From: Triglochin maritima
Lineage: Eukaryota > Streptophyta > Magnoliopsida > Alismatales > Juncaginaceae
Direction: 5' to 3'
Assembly (NCBI GenBank): GCA_963682175.1
Contig: OY821788.1
Coordinates: 33,981,585 to 34,045,584 of the forward strand
DNA length: 64,000 nucleotides
Numbering within the stretch: the first letter of the stretch is position 1; every line of letters starts with the position of its first letter. A program made the translations under genes and the position numbers. The notes under the pieces were generated by a model. That model had not been told where the DNA came from, made no database searches, and was given only the letters and a program-made list of their open reading frames with translations. This document shows, piece after piece, positions 1 to 13,256 of this stretch.

Positions 1-311
1 TGGAAGACCTACGTGCTATTGTGTCATGCAACAATGGCCATTGTCTGGCATCTCTTTGCCGTCACCTGTCACAGGATTACAGAAGTTGGTCCAGTGGCTT
101 GCCGGACTTGTTGCTTTGGTGCTTATATGAGGATGGAAGAGGGGGAGAGGCCAAACTTGTCGAAGTAAAAGGCCCAAGGGATCGCCTGTCAGAACAGCAA
201 AGGGCATGGATTCTTATACTCATGGATTGTGGATTCGATGTCGAGGTCTGCCGAGTAAGTTCACACCCAAGTCCAAATAAAATTCATTTGCCTTGTATAG
301 GAAATGAGTGA
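1..311 (+). CDS. FAN1: FAN1-type nuclease, C-terminal fragment (VRR-NUC domain)
   Basis: The frame is open from base 3 to a TGA at 309-311 and runs off the left edge. It encodes the end of a VRR-NUC endonuclease domain: GLPDLLLW, then a charged loop, then LVEVKGPRDRLSEQQRAW. The PD and E-V-K residues are the expected metal-binding and catalytic positions of this PD-(D/E)XK-like fold. In eukaryotes this domain at the C-terminus is typical of FAN1, a 5' flap and interstrand-crosslink repair nuclease in the nucleus. The last residues (VCRVSSHPSPNK and on) lie past the domain. A GT inside GAGTAAGT could be a donor, so the exact stop is slightly uncertain. The family call is strong; the rest of the gene lies outside the window. 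Confidence 0.92.
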   Translation, partial: EDLRAIVSCNNGHCLASLCRHLSQDYRSWSSGLPDLLLWCLYEDGRGGEAKLVEVKGPRDRLSEQQRAWILILMDCGFDVEVCRVSSHPSPNKIHLPCIGNE

Positions 312-1495
312 TTTATTATGCATCTCTTGCAATCTAAATCGTAGCGAAGTGCATTATATTCTCTTACTCACATTCCACATTATATTCTCTTACTCACATT
401 TGAGATACCGAGCGTAAAATCTTCATTAGTTTTCTCGGAACAAGATATTCACATTGTAACATCAGAACGTGTAATTGCCCTTTCAAGAAAATCTCTATTT
501 TTTCAAGATTGTAGATCAACGCACAAACTATTACATGTTCTTGAGGATATAAGTGGAGTTTAATTTCTTTCCTTTTGTCATTGTGTCTGGACATTCTTCT
601 TTAATACTCCCTACGTTTAGGTTGCACATTAGTGAAACCATTCGGCCGCTTTTAGCGCATCGTTTGACGTAGTTTATATGACAAGTTTCTCGATAAAAAA
701 ATGTCTCTTCATAACTTTAATTGGCCTAATGTTAATAGGCACCGCTTATTTGGTTATGAAACAGTGGCCTAAATCATCCTATGTTTTATGAGATATTAGT
801 ATGGAATATACTTATGAGTTAATAGTATAAAGTAGACTAGAGTAGAGTATCCTACGTGAAACGGTGGTGGGTTTTATAAAATTAATTTTTGGATAAGTTA
901 AACGGTGGGTGGTTGACAATAATTGAAGGATTTGATTGCGTTCACCAAAAGGCTTTACTTTCTTTCTAGTTAGTTTCCTGGTGGTATTGACTTAAAGCTC
1001 TTGAGTGAAGTTTGAAACAGTAAAATAATGTTAGGTATGGGAACATACAGCTATACAATCTGCTGGTAGTCTGGTACTGTATTTTTTCTAGAATGGTATT
1101 TGTTTGAAATGTGAATTGGTATTTTATTTGTGGCTATGGTGTTGGTACATGTTTGAGGTAGGGATTTGAGTTCAATCACCCGCCCCGTCGTAGTTTGGAA
1201 AAAGCATCGAGTGTGCGAAATCTAGCTTCTTACTCAACCTAAAGGGGCGCAGCCTCGCAAGGATATCTGATTGATGAGCCTTCTTCCAGAATGTGAAAAA
1301 CAATTTATTGCAATGCAGACTGCCTGTACCTGATCAATGTTTTAAGCAATCAGAAACTGCAAGTTCTCAGTCAGATTTTCCTGGTTTTTTGTCCTCAAAA
1401 AACATTACAAGCAAAAAACCGTTTCCTTCCCAGAAATAACACAGACCTTGCCCCGAAGAAACAAAACAAAAACAAACAGAAGTCTTGCATTTAAA
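312..1495. other. Intergenic, FAN1 to LRR pseudokinase (convergent)
   Basis: No coding exon is supportable. The stretch is AT-rich and should hold the 3' ends of the two convergent neighbours. A short block near 1150-1260 is locally GC-richer but has no recognisable repeat or RNA structure. Confidence 0.5.
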
Positions 1496-4400
1496 TCAGC
1501 CTAAATCCATTCTCTCCGGCACCGGAGTCTTAATAACCTGCAAGATCTGCACAGCTTCAGCCATTGACGGCCGACTCGACGGAATCTGTGAGGCGCAAAC
1601 TAATGCCAGTTTCATAACCGGAAGCACCTCGTCCTCCGGAAACACCCCTTCCATCTTACCGTCAACGCACTCGACTCCTTTCCCCTTCTCCACCATGCCC
1701 CTCACCCAATCCACCAACACCTCCACATCCTCCTCCCCGTATTCAACCGCCTTCTTCCCCGTCACCATCTCCAGAACCACCACTCCGAAAGCATAGACGT
1801 CGCATTTCTCGGTGACCCGTGTGCTCCGACACGCCAATTCAGGAGCAATGTGGCCCAGGGAGGTGGGTGGGTGGGCGGTAGGGAGGAGACGTGCGAGGGC
1901 AAAGTCAGAGATTCTGGGGGTGAGATCGACGTCGAGGAGGATGTTGGAGGGTTTGAGGTTGTAGTGGATGATGGGCGGCCGGAAGGAGTGGTGGAGGTGA
2001 GATATGGCCTTGGCTGTGCCCAATGCTATCTTGAACCTACTTTGCCAATGGAGGGACTCTTTCTGTTGGTGAAGGCGGGAATGGAGACTTCCCTGTTTTT
2101 TCAATTGTTCAGGGGTTACCATGCAAAAAAATATAAAAAAACCCCCACAAATTGATGTCAGTAATTAGGCTCAGTACAATAGTGTCACTAAAATTCGTAA
2201 ATAACATGATTGCTAGTACATAAAGTTGACCCACCCCAGTACAAATATTTTACCTCTGCTAAAATTTATCACTTCTTCGAGAAATCACAAAAAATGTTAG
2301 TTGGTGTTGTCTATTTTACTTCAAATTCAACATTTTAGAAGCTATATAGATACAGATTAAGAAACAATTAACCTCCCAGTTGTTCTTAACTTCGCTATCA
2401 AGGATTTGTTTTCCTTCTAAATATTGCATTGAATTTAAAACACACACAAAAAGAAAATAAAGAAAAATAAAAAATTTGGTTACTTGTTGGGCATAATCAG
2501 AGATTAGTAGTTGAAGCTGAGGAGTCCAATAGTATCCTTTGATGGGCATAAGATTGGGATGTCTTGCTTTCCCCATAATCCTCACTTCCCTCTCAAAATC
2601 CTCATGGCATTGCACCATGTTGGAGCTCACTAGCTTCTTCACCGCCACTATCCGCCCGTCGTGCCCGACCGTCGCCTTGTAAACCGTCCCGTATGCCCCA
2701 CGACCGATCTCTGTTGCCTTGCTAAGCAACGCCTCCGCCCCTCCCGCTAGATCTTCCGACCTAAACATCGAAAGTGAGGTCGGATTAGTTGTTAAATATA
2801 ATGCCTCAAACAACAACCATTCTCAAAGTGAAAATCGACTAAGAAATGTCGTTGCATGTATAATTAGTTAGTTTAGAGTTTTTTTTTTTTGTACGTGACA
2901 TGTTATTGTGTCGTGTCAGAAATTAATTTACCTGAGATTGCTTCTCGGTCCAAACAACACTAGCCTCCCCACAGCTCCTCCGCTTGACTTAGTCGAGCTT
3001 GAGCACATGCTTTCCAAGGGGTTCTCTATCGACCCGAGTCGTCTCCTAACCGATACGTTCAAAAGACTCACCACCCCCACCCCCACCAGTATCACAGTGG
3101 CCGCAGCGATAGCCACAATTGTCGATACACTCAAAAAAATTCGGTGCCTCGCCTCTGCAGACGAGGCACCTACATTGTTGTTAATGTTATCATCATCGCC
3201 ACCACCGTCACCCCTATGCCCACTTTTGTAGGCATTGGGGTCTAAAACTAGAGGTTTAGGTACATTCATTTGACACGGGGTTGCGAGTAGAGGAGAGCAA
3301 ATGCCGAGGTTTCCTTCGATGGCACTTTGGTCCAGACTTTGGAAAATCCGACTCATCGGAAGACGCCCAATGAGCCGGTTGTTAGAAATGTTGACCGCCA
3401 AAAGGTTGTCGAGATCCTCAAGTTCTTGTGGGATCTCTTCACTAAGCTCGTTGAACTCCAGTTTCAGAATTTTTAGCTTCCTTAGCTTTGACATTGAACT
3501 TGGGATCGACCCATTGAGATTGTTATGTGATAGACTCCTGAATCATCATTAATAAAAAGTGTTTAATATATAGAAATTTTGGTGATTTAATTTGGCTATC
3601 TACAACTAATTAAGTTACGTAACTAAAAGCTAATTAACAATGTGAATTCTATATAACTAATTAAGATTGGTCATATATATATATATATATATATATGTTT
3701 AGAGAACTTACAAAAGGTAGAGAGAAGAGCAATTTCCGATCTCGTCCGGTATGCGACCGCTAAGCGAGTTACCGTCTAGTTGGAGAACCGAGAGGCTATC
3801 GGAATCACAAAGGTCTTCAGGGATGGATCCGTAGAGAGCAGTATTTCGAAGATCCAACACCGATAAATTGCGAAAGTAGCCGAGTTCCGGTGGTACCCTC
3901 GACCGGAGTTGGTTCCATGATAAATTAAGGTACCTCAGATTGAAGTACAATGCCATCTCCGGTGGGATGTCTCCGAAAAGGTGGTTGTTTGACAAATCGA
4001 GCGACCGGAGTGTCTCGAAAAGACGAGTAGAGCCCGCGGGTACTGGACCTGTGAGCTCATTTGATGAAACATCTAGTTGCTCTAGCCCAAGTTCAAAAAG
4101 CTCGCTCGGAATCGGCCCGGTTAGAGCATTCTTGCCCAATCTCACCTCTAGTAACCTCCGGCAATCTCCGATTTTTGCCGGGATTTCTCCGGTAAGCTCG
4201 TTATCTTCCACGGCGAATTTCTGCAACTCTTTCAATCCCCCGAGCGAGTCCGGGAGTCCTCCGGTGAGCTTGTTGCCGGACAAATCTAACGATAAAATGT
4301 TGCTTAAATTTCCAACAAACTCCGGGAAGTCTCCGGTGAGCCCATTGCTTGAGACATTTAAGTAGGTTAAAGAGGTCAATCTGGCCATAGTTGCCGGAAG

Positions 4401-5213
4401 AGGTCCGGTGAATGAATTCCGGCTAAGATCAAGAACGTTGAGGTGGGCGCCACAAAGCCCAATTCCGGCCGGTACTTGCCCGGTGAAGCTGTTGGAGTTT
4501 AACCGGAGCTGTTTGAGGTTACCCATCAACCCAATATCCTCCGGCAAGTCTCCGGTTAAGAAATTCTCCGACAAATCGAGAAACCGAAGCCTTTTCAACG
4601 AAAAAACGGAGGAGTTCCCGACCGATCCGGTGAGGCGGTTGCCGGACAAATTGAGCTTCAAAAGGAACCCACATTGCGAAAGTCCGGATGGAATTGGGCC
4701 CTCCAATCCATTCCCAGATAGATCAAGGTACCGGAGTGAATTAGAACAAAACCCATTTCGGAAAATCGCCCCGGATAGCGAATTTCCGGACAGATTAAGA
4801 ATCTGAAGCGAATCCAAAAGCGAAAACCCGGCCGGTATCGGACCCTTGAACTTATTGTTAGACAACACGAGTGAGGTTAGAAAGGAGAGCTTGTAGAGGC
4901 CGTGAGTCGGGAGGCGACCGGAGAGGTTCAAGCTAGACAAGTCTAGAGATACAACTCTTTTATTTACCGGATCACATTCGACATGAGCCCAACCATTGCA
5001 TGGAGTGTCATCATCTTCATTCCAAGAGTCGAGAGCGTTCGACGTATCCACAATGCCGTATTTGAACACGATTAACCCGAGAATGTCGTCGTTGAGGCCA
5101 TCCATATCGGAGTTGGTCATGAGTGCATTAATGGAATAATATTGGATTGATGATAGAAGAACAAGAACAACAAGATTCAGTGGTGGTGTAACAACCATTC
5201 TTTTCTTCTTCAT
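1496..5213 (-). CDS. LRR receptor-like protein with inactive kinase domain (At3g28040 type)
   Basis: Four exons join in phase: 5213-3712, 3537-2932, 2760-2484 and 2092-1496, giving 993 residues. The ATG at 5213 begins MKKKRMVV and a hydrophobic signal peptide; codons upstream in frame lack an ATG. An LRRNT cap (residues about 30-80, with LNDDILGLIVFKYG) is followed by about twenty LRRs (LDLSGN, GPIP), a membrane segment near 620-650 (VSTIVAIAAATVILVGVGVV) and a kinase-like domain from about 705. The glycine loop (IGRGAYGTVYKA) and VAVKK lysine remain. The catalytic HRD is HYNLKP (Asp to Asn) and DFG is DFA, so phosphotransfer is unlikely. The layout and QSLDQSAIEGNLGICSPLL match the Arabidopsis protein annotated as probably inactive. 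It likely acts at the plasma membrane; its ligand is unknown. Confidence 0.93.
3674..3696. repeat. (AT)n microsatellite in pseudokinase intron 1
   Basis: A run of alternating AT lies just downstream of the exon 1 donor of the LRR gene. Confidence 0.85.
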
Positions 5214-8200
5214 GTCGTTTGATAGAGACAAGTGTGGTGGTGATGAGTGAGTGAGTGGAAACTAAGGTTTGGATGTGAATATGGATTGAGACATGGATAG
5301 ATATTAGGAGAGGGATCGGAGTGAGAGTGAGACTCACGTTCTTCAGTGACTGTTGTTGTTTGTTGTTTATTTACATGTTTACAATAGAAGATGCATCTAT
5401 AGAACACATGTGATAAGAAGTCGAACTTACACAGTGATTGATTGTTATAAACTTAAATAGCAAATTATAGTTGAAATTTATGTCCGTCCTAAAGATTCTA
5501 AAGTGTTTGAGGGAAAAAACTAATAAGAAATATTCAATATTATCACATATGTATTTTTCATATTGAAAAATGATATGAATTATTGAAGGAGGTGACCTTA
5601 TAGTAGGAGTACCAACTTCATTTAAGGTATTATGTTTTGTTTTTATCTGGGTTTGCGTTGGATTCGGTGATGAGAGTGAGCAGCTTTGTTTGCTCTACTT
5701 TCTCTCCCCCACACATGCCTGTCCTATTAATATTATTACCCAACTGGTCAAATGCTTGGATTTGGTGCTCTCTTTGCTCTTTATTGAAGTGTCCACACTT
5801 TTAGAGGTTGGGAGGAAAAAGACATATATGGTCCCTAAAAATTTTCTTTACCACCTACTCACCTATTCTAATTAAAACTAAAAACCTTAGTCTTCATTTT
5901 CTAAATCATTTAGAAACAACTCATTTATCTTATTTTTTTCCTTTTACTAACTTTTTTTATTTTTTTGCTAAAAAGGACAAGAACAAGTAAATAATCTAAA
6001 GGTGCAAACCGCAATCTAGTCTAATTTCTCTTGTGGATTGACTATCTCAAGATGTTAATTTATGAGCAGTTAATCATATTCATTGTACTTGTATCGTTCT
6101 TTGCAATAATTGGTATTTTTTATTATTTTCCTTCTCCTAAAGAATTTCAGAACTTTTAGTAATAATAAACAGAGAGAATATCCTGATATTATCATGGTCT
6201 AATAAAAAATTAACAACTAGATAAGATTTCCTAATCAAACAACTTTGGAGTTTGGAATGACATGAAAAGAAGCACTGGTGAATTTTTTTTTCTCTGAAAG
6301 ATTCCAAACTTTCATGTTACTGTAGAGAACATGTCTAGTGTTCAAGGTTATAGAAACCAAAGTTTTGCTTTTTTTTATATTATATGGTGGGGGTGATGGA
6401 GATTGGAGATGTAGAAAGTGAAATTTCTGCAACTGTACTTTTGTAGTATTATATACATATGTGCATGTATAGTTTTTGCTTCTTTTTGAAATTGTTTGAT
6501 GTGGAGGAATCTCTGCTGGGTTCTTGTCTGTACATGTTACATATTACAGAGCAGTACAGAATTCAAACAAATGTGTGGCCACAATATATATATATATATA
6601 TATATGTAAAGGTTTTTTTTTTGAATTTATGTTTCTTTAATTATAGCTTCAAGGAAAGAATTTTTTTTATATATTTCCAATATGTTTTTTGTGTAGATTT
6701 GTGGCTCGTCTATAATGTAAGGGGGGCGGAGATTAGTCGGTTACTTTTTATTAATGTTTAAATTAGTGCAAACTACCTTTCTATCAACAACAACAAAAAA
6801 ACATTAGTTGGGTGGAAGAAAAAAATGGTCAAACTACTCCAACGGCTATACGTTCATCTTTTCAATTTGGCTTCTTATAATGATATTCTTAACGAGAGTA
6901 TTGAACTTGTGATCTTTCTTCGAAATTTAGAAGGACTTTCACATAATAAATTTTATTTTAACTTTCTAATTAACCAATATTAGAATATTAGTTTGATTCT
7001 TGGAATTAGTAATCTTGTTGAGAAATGCCAAACAACCACAACAAAGAATGTGACACTTTCATAACATTGAAAGAATGGAAAATGCACTACCAATTAAGCA
7101 AGGTTTACAACTTGTCATTTCCAATGAAACATTGTTTTATTGGCTATCACTCCCACTCTTTGTCTTCATTGCCATCACTCCCACACTTTCTTGGTTTGAA
7201 GTCAACAAAAAACACATCATTTTATATTCCTATACATTAATTAGTCTTTTCTTATCATTTTTGCAACATGAATCAATTTATAAAAAAACTTTGTTCATTC
7301 TAATTCATGTTGTATTGAATATTACTCTTGAAAAGTTGATTCATTCCACGATTTATGGGCTGATTTATGGTCATGATTTTCTCTTTAACTTATGACTATA
7401 TTATTCATAATTTCTAACTAGAACTCAAATATAAAACCATGACAAGACAAGAATGATTCTTCTAAACGTTGGTATCACATTGTTTGCTACTTGACTTACG
7501 AATGGAATTGAGGTCTCGTAGATTTGGAGGAGATTGTAAGCAACTAATTAATACTTGTAAATAATCACACACAACAAATTAAGAAGAAAGAACAAAAAAC
7601 AGGCACAATCAAGTCACAAGTTTATGCATAAAAATAGTTATGAGAAGACATGTCAAACACAAGTTCATGGATGACAAAATATGAGTTTTGAGGTTTGCAA
7701 AACTCAAAATTCCTCGAAACCTTGAAACTTGTGTTATCCAAAAACATCCTATATTAATCTATCATGAATGAAAATGATAACAATTATTAAGAAGAAGCTA
7801 CATATGTATTTAAAGGAGAATATTGCATACCCCTAATAAGCCCTTGTGATGATCGGTGTCATCATAATTGTATGTCATCGTGACGCACGATCAATAACTT
7901 TTTCAACGAAATAAACTAATGTCATCGGTAATCATGACCTTAGTCAACTCGGTTACAATTTTTTTCTTCCTCTCTCTCTCTTTCACGTCAACTTTCTTTC
8001 TCATCTACGTCAGTTTTCTCATCCTCAACTCACTTTCTTCAGTTTCTAACAATATTCACCTCTTAACCATAACACATTTCTCTCATCCACATCATCTTTT
8101 ATTTTCACTAATATTTATTTTATTCCAAAATCAATTATATTTACCCAAAACATTAATAACTCAAACAAAATATATATTAATCAGCAAATTAATAATAATA

Positions 8201-9921
8201 AAGCAAAATACATGTTTTTGGACCCACATGTTTTTAACCTACCAAAAAAGATAATAATTTGCTAGAGATGGAGAGAGAGTGCCGTATGGGTGAAGCAACT
8301 AACACCAACACCAACATCATGGGTGTGGGATGTGGACTCACATGAACCAAACTATGCACTCACGGGCTCATTGTATTTTAGTGTCACCACAATATTAAAG
8401 TCTTCTTCTTCCTTAGATAAAGGTATGCATCTATGGCAGCATGGGCCCTGCCAAAAGGAAAGAAAAACAAGCAAGTTGAACGTGTCTTCTTCACTTATAT
8501 TTTCATATAATTAATACTTTGTTTGCAAATAATCTCTGGTCTTGAATTAGCTTAACTCATATATAAAAACCAAATATATGAGTTACACGTTGTGATTTAA
8601 CTAATAATATAAAAGATTTTTTTTTGAAATATTAAAACAAAAGTAAGAAATTTCCTTAACATAAAGTCATAAACCATTTCTAATTATTTATGAATGTTTC
8701 ATTCAGAAAGTGACGTGACGCTAGTTAGGTTTGAATCTTGGGACTACAAAAAAAATTACCCACGAAGGGGGATTAGGATGGAGGATCGCTAGTTTAGAAG
8801 TTTTTCAGAACTAGGTGCTTGAAATGTCGAGTTTTTGAGAGTTAGAATTTTTTGCTGCAATGGGGGACCAAGAGAGGGATCGTCAGTACCAAACTCGGTA
8901 ATTTATATACTGAGTTCAAGATGAACTCGGCACTCGGCATATAATTGTCACTTCAAGTATAGAGTTCTAGGAGGAAAAATTCATAACCAAGTTGTCGCCA
9001 TGTGTCACGTTTCGAGTGGGACATTCATACTTCGATAAATACTTTCAAATTGTTTATGTTCTGGAAAATTCTTATTTTATTTTAATATTTCAAAAAAAAA
9101 TCCTAATATAATTGCTTTAAGAATGAAAGCTGAAGGGAAAGTTGATTGAAATTCCAACATGTGAGCGACGATCATCGACCCCGTCACTCCACATCTTTTT
9201 TCTATATAATCATGATTATACTCGAGTTGTTATGTTCAGTCTTAAGGGTTGCTAATAACCATATCAGATTCCAAGATTTAGCAATTGTATTGGTGCCAGT
9301 TGAACTTTCATTATTCCTTCATGTAAATGGTCCTCAAAATCATTAATTTTCCAATTTCACCATCTACCAGTTGAGTCGCTCGATCAAGTCGATAACCCAA
9401 TCCAACCCAAACGTTGGTAGGCTTGTTCACTCTCTATCGTTGCCTGTTGGCAGAAAAAAATGCAACTAGTTAGTACCCATAGTCTGCATGCACAGTTTGC
9501 AGCATCATTGGTGGTCGTGAGCCTCTGTTGTGTGTGTAACAACAGAGTGAAACGCCCAACAAAAGGTGTCTTTCCGTTGTACTTATACTTTAACCTTGTA
9601 AGGATTGATCATCATGAGATTTATCTAAACTTTGACATCAAAACTTTAATCTCATTTAATATACAATGTGGATATTGGAAGGACCAAAGTGGCTTCAACG
9701 TTGGCTATCATATATACATGCATACTTAGCGATCGTGGAAATCACTAAGTAGAAATTCAAATAAATGTGAAATTAAATATGATTTCAAACCCCACCATAA
9801 ACCTAACCATGATTTTAGTGTCCAACAACTAATACTATAGAATGCAATTACCTTAGCTAGCGCTAAAACCACCTTATGGCCGGTTTAGCTAGATCAACGC
9901 CAACTTGGTCATACTTTTATT
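5214..9921. other. Long gene-poor interval upstream of the LRR gene
   Basis: The first few hundred bases above 5213 should be the leader and promoter of the LRR gene. The remainder is AT-rich with no open frame of convincing composition; the apparent ORFs are low-complexity. The block 7830-8290 resembles a MITE family seen again near 25.3 and 33.2 kb. Bases 8745-9020 include ACTACAAAAAAAATTACC, faintly like a CACTA terminus, without a matching second end. Confidence 0.5.
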
Positions 9922-9929
9922 AGTATAAT
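9922..9929. repeat. hAT target-site duplication, left copy
   Basis: AGTATAAT directly precedes the CAATGTT terminus. An identical 8-mer follows the other end at 11493-11500. Eight bases is the hAT superfamily length. Confidence 0.9.
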
Positions 9930-11492
9930 CAATGTTCACGGACCGTCTAGGCAGTTTTTTTTTTGTTTTTTTAATTCAATTAAATTTTATAAAATAAATA
10001 AAAAAATCAGAAAAAATCGGAAAAAATAGGAAAAAATGCACAAAAATTATCTAAAAATACCATACATGTTTAGGCTTCGAAAAGACACCTAGTTCCTCGA
10101 CCAATGCCTCACTAGGCACCCCCTCTACCCACCTAAACACTTAGATATACAATTTATTGCTTAGTAGTACGATTACAAAGGTAACTCAAAGTTCATACAA
10201 TAACAGATAAAAGAGAAATTAGAATTACAAGCTAACTAACTAATTACATTGGACACATTGATCTAATGTCCAACTGGAAACCATATCATATCCTCCACCA
10301 CCATCAAAGTCGTCGGAGTGGTTCTGGTTCGGATTGTCGACGTAGACATCATCTTCTTCAGTTTCTTCATCGTCGGATTGGACATATTGCTCGTCGATAT
10401 CCATCGGTGGTTGAGAACTCGATGCACCTGGATCTCTAGAACTAATGTGAACGATGACAACATCTATGCCACCACCTAATAATGGCGCGTCAGATGCAGT
10501 GGAACACCGCGCGTCAGATGCAGTGGACATGGATCGAGCAAAGCGTCTCCGTGAAGAAGAATGTCCTAAAGCTGCTTCCTCGGCATCGGCTCATGTAAGC
10601 TCCTCTCCAGCGAAGACCGAATCTTCAGTTTCTACCAACCATGGATGCTCGTCGAAGAGATCGTAGTCCACACTGATGGGGTCATAAAATCCGGGCTTCT
10701 CCATCCTTTGCTGAAACCTTTTCCTTAACTTTTGGTTGTAGTTCATATACACCAAGTCATTCATCTTCTTCACAGCCAACCTGTTCCTTCTCGTTGAGTG
10801 CAACTGCTCGAAGACACTCCAATTCCGCTCACAACCTGATGCCGAGCATGTGACGGGTTATACCACCTCTAGTTTCCTTACCACATAACTCACAGACAAT
10901 GCAGTTTTTATCATTAGCACTAATGTAATGGGCAGTATTCCAACCAGAGTCATTTGTATTGGTAGGTCTTAGGTCATCGTAACTCTCGTGATGCATAGGG
11001 AGACTAGTGTCAGGTACGTAAGTCATATCTTAAAACTAGACTAATATAAAAATTTAGACTAATATGAAAATAAAATACTAATTAATTTAATTCTAAAGAG
11101 AAGTTAGAAAGAGTGCACTTGATTTTGACGGTTGAAGAATGAAGAACCGGATCGGAGACTTCACTTTCCAACTTCAAAACTAAGCACCAGACCGGAAACT
11201 TAATCGCGAAAACTTGATGATGAGAATAGAATTATGAAGAAGAAGAGAATGAGAGATGTGTGAAAAATGAAGAGGTTTGGAGGGGTTTATATAGAACTTG
11301 GGGTAGTGGCAAACTTGTAAATTTTGAAAAAAAAACAAAAAAAAAACAAAAAAGGAAATAGCTGTTGGAGTCAGAGTGCCTCCAACGGCTCTCGCCGCCC
11401 AGGCGATTGCCTATTTCGCCCAGCTTTGCTGGACGAAAGGCGGTGGTCTCCCAGGCGACCACCGCGACGGGCGGTCGCCTACGGAAACATTG
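9930..11492 (-). mobile_element. hAT-family DNA transposon, internally deleted, non-autonomous
   Basis: The 1563-bp element begins CAATGTTCACGGA and ends with the complement of CAATGTTTCCGTA, so it has short imperfect terminal inverted repeats. It is bounded by a perfect 8-bp AGTATAAT duplication. On the minus strand a BED zinc-finger region (CIVCELCGKETRGGITRH, 10829-11026) joins almost directly to the hAT C-terminal dimerisation region (GCERNWSVFEQLHSTRRNRL, 10591-10850). The central catalytic part of the transposase is therefore missing. The frame also shifts at this junction, and an in-frame TGA sits at 10591-10593 before an acidic, disordered tail (to 10240). It could move only with transposase supplied from elsewhere. 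Confidence 0.9.
10240..11026 (-). pseudogene. Remnant hAT transposase (BED finger plus dimerisation domain)
   Basis: Three open pieces survive. 11026-10829 has GWNTAHYISANDKNCIVCELCGK, a BED-type CxxC finger. 10850-10591 has CERNWSVFEQLHSTRRNRLAV and then VYMNYNQKLRKRF, the hallmark hAT dimerisation motif. 10590-10240 is an acidic, serine-rich tail in the same frame as the previous piece but beyond a stop. A full plant hAT transposase has several hundred residues between finger and dimerisation motif; here they abut with a frame change. The product cannot be a working transposase, though a short DNA-binding fragment could be made. Confidence 0.85.
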
Positions 11493-11500
11493 AGTATAAT
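11493..11500. repeat. hAT target-site duplication, right copy
   Basis: AGTATAAT, identical to 9922-9929. Confidence 0.9.
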
Positions 11501-11927
11501 CATCTAAAGCTGTTAACACATCATTTCAAATGGATTTGATAACCCGACCTCTTCGATGTTCCGATTTGATCAATAATTGATTCCTATATACCTGCCGGTT
11601 GAACTCAAATCAAACTCGACCCATTGTTGGGTTTACGGCACACATAATAGAATTATAGAACGAAGCATTAAGTAGAAGAAATAAAAATTTCCTTCCAAGG
11701 CCGTGGTGATCACAACATTAACATATATAGTTGATACACATCTTAATTGTGACTATGTAGCTAATTAATTTACATAAACATAAAAAAGATCATTGGTTCA
11801 GGTAAATTAAAGTTAAGGTCTTCCGTAATTACAACACAAAACGTTACATATATATATACCTGACCTTCTTAAGAAGTTAAATTGGTTCCATCTTGGCAAA
11901 AGAGGCTTGGATCATCGCTTCCATATA

Positions 11928-12057
11928 TCAGACGTCTCCTTCTGGTTGTCGATCGGTATTTTCAAGTGTGTTACCATTGTTTCGGGGAAATAGTGGTTTA
12001 TAATTACTTGTGCTCTTCCCATCACTTGGTTTCCTCACCTTCACTCCTCGTATCATC

Positions 12058-12092
<35 letters not shown>

Positions 12093-13176
12093 TTGTTGTT
12101 GTGTGAATCAAACATACATATATATATAAGTAATCCCACTTGAAAAATTCTTAGTCTAAGAATATGTATGTATGTATGTAAATTGTTGATTTTGGAAACC
12201 ATGCATAAAGCACAAAATCTCAACTGAAATTTAACTATCATTGATGTGAAATTAAGTTGTATCATTTTCTTCAAGATGGAAATGATATAAAATCAATTTA
12301 TGAATTCAAATAAGCTTTGAACTATCATGGATCGAGAAGATGACTTACATATTTGCCGCATTTTACGTTAGAATAGATGACTATGAAGTCCCCTTCTTGG
12401 AGTCCATTTGAGCGTACAAAATCCCCTACAAGAAAAGAAAAATAATAATAAGATTATTGTAATTTCGACTTTGTAGCAAAATTAACCAAATCCACAATGT
12501 TCTAGTTAGTTGCAAGTTACCCGTATTTTCCAAGAGATACATTCTACTTTTGTTATTAGGCCAGAACCTGCACGTATTAATGAAGCTGAAGTTGTTAAAA
12601 CATATATAAACACAAATTAATAAACTACTCACCTCACGATGCATATACGTGTGGTAATTAACAATTAAAGTTAATTAACACAATAGTTATATATAATTAA
12701 CCTGTAACGCATGTTCCACGTCCGTGAAGTCCCGATGTCTTCCATGGTAATTGAGATACCATCTCTAGCTTCAAGCTCCGGCAAGTGTATCTCTGCCTCT
12801 TTCTAAATCATATTTCATGATTAAATGCATGCATGCATGTATACAACATTAATTGTTAATAGAATTCTTACTTTTGGAAGCACAATCCTTCCAAGACTCC
12901 CAACATCACTTTGCTTCAGAACCTTCTGAAGAAGGAATCTCAAGTTCTTCTCTGCCTTCCATCCCTAAATATATATATTTCAATGACACACCCTTTAAAT
13001 TTAGAGTGGTATAGATTTCAAGTTCTGAGAAAGGAAAGAAAAACATTGATAGAGACCACATGGTGAACTAATTATAACTAAAATTTAAATAATAATGAAA
13101 ATAGGGAAAACTTGAAAAATATAATAAATAATACACTAGCCCACTGACATGCATGCATGCTCATGGAAACTCATGC

Positions 13177-13256
<80 letters not shown>

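Noticed and set aside
5214..5231. Non-ATG extension of the LRR receptor N-terminus
   Set aside because: The upstream in-frame codons contain only TTG; the ATG at 5213 already gives a standard signal peptide.
8745..9020. ACTACAAAAAAAATTACC as a CACTA transposon end
   Set aside because: The first base is wrong, no opposite terminus or 3-bp duplication was found, and there is no transposase.
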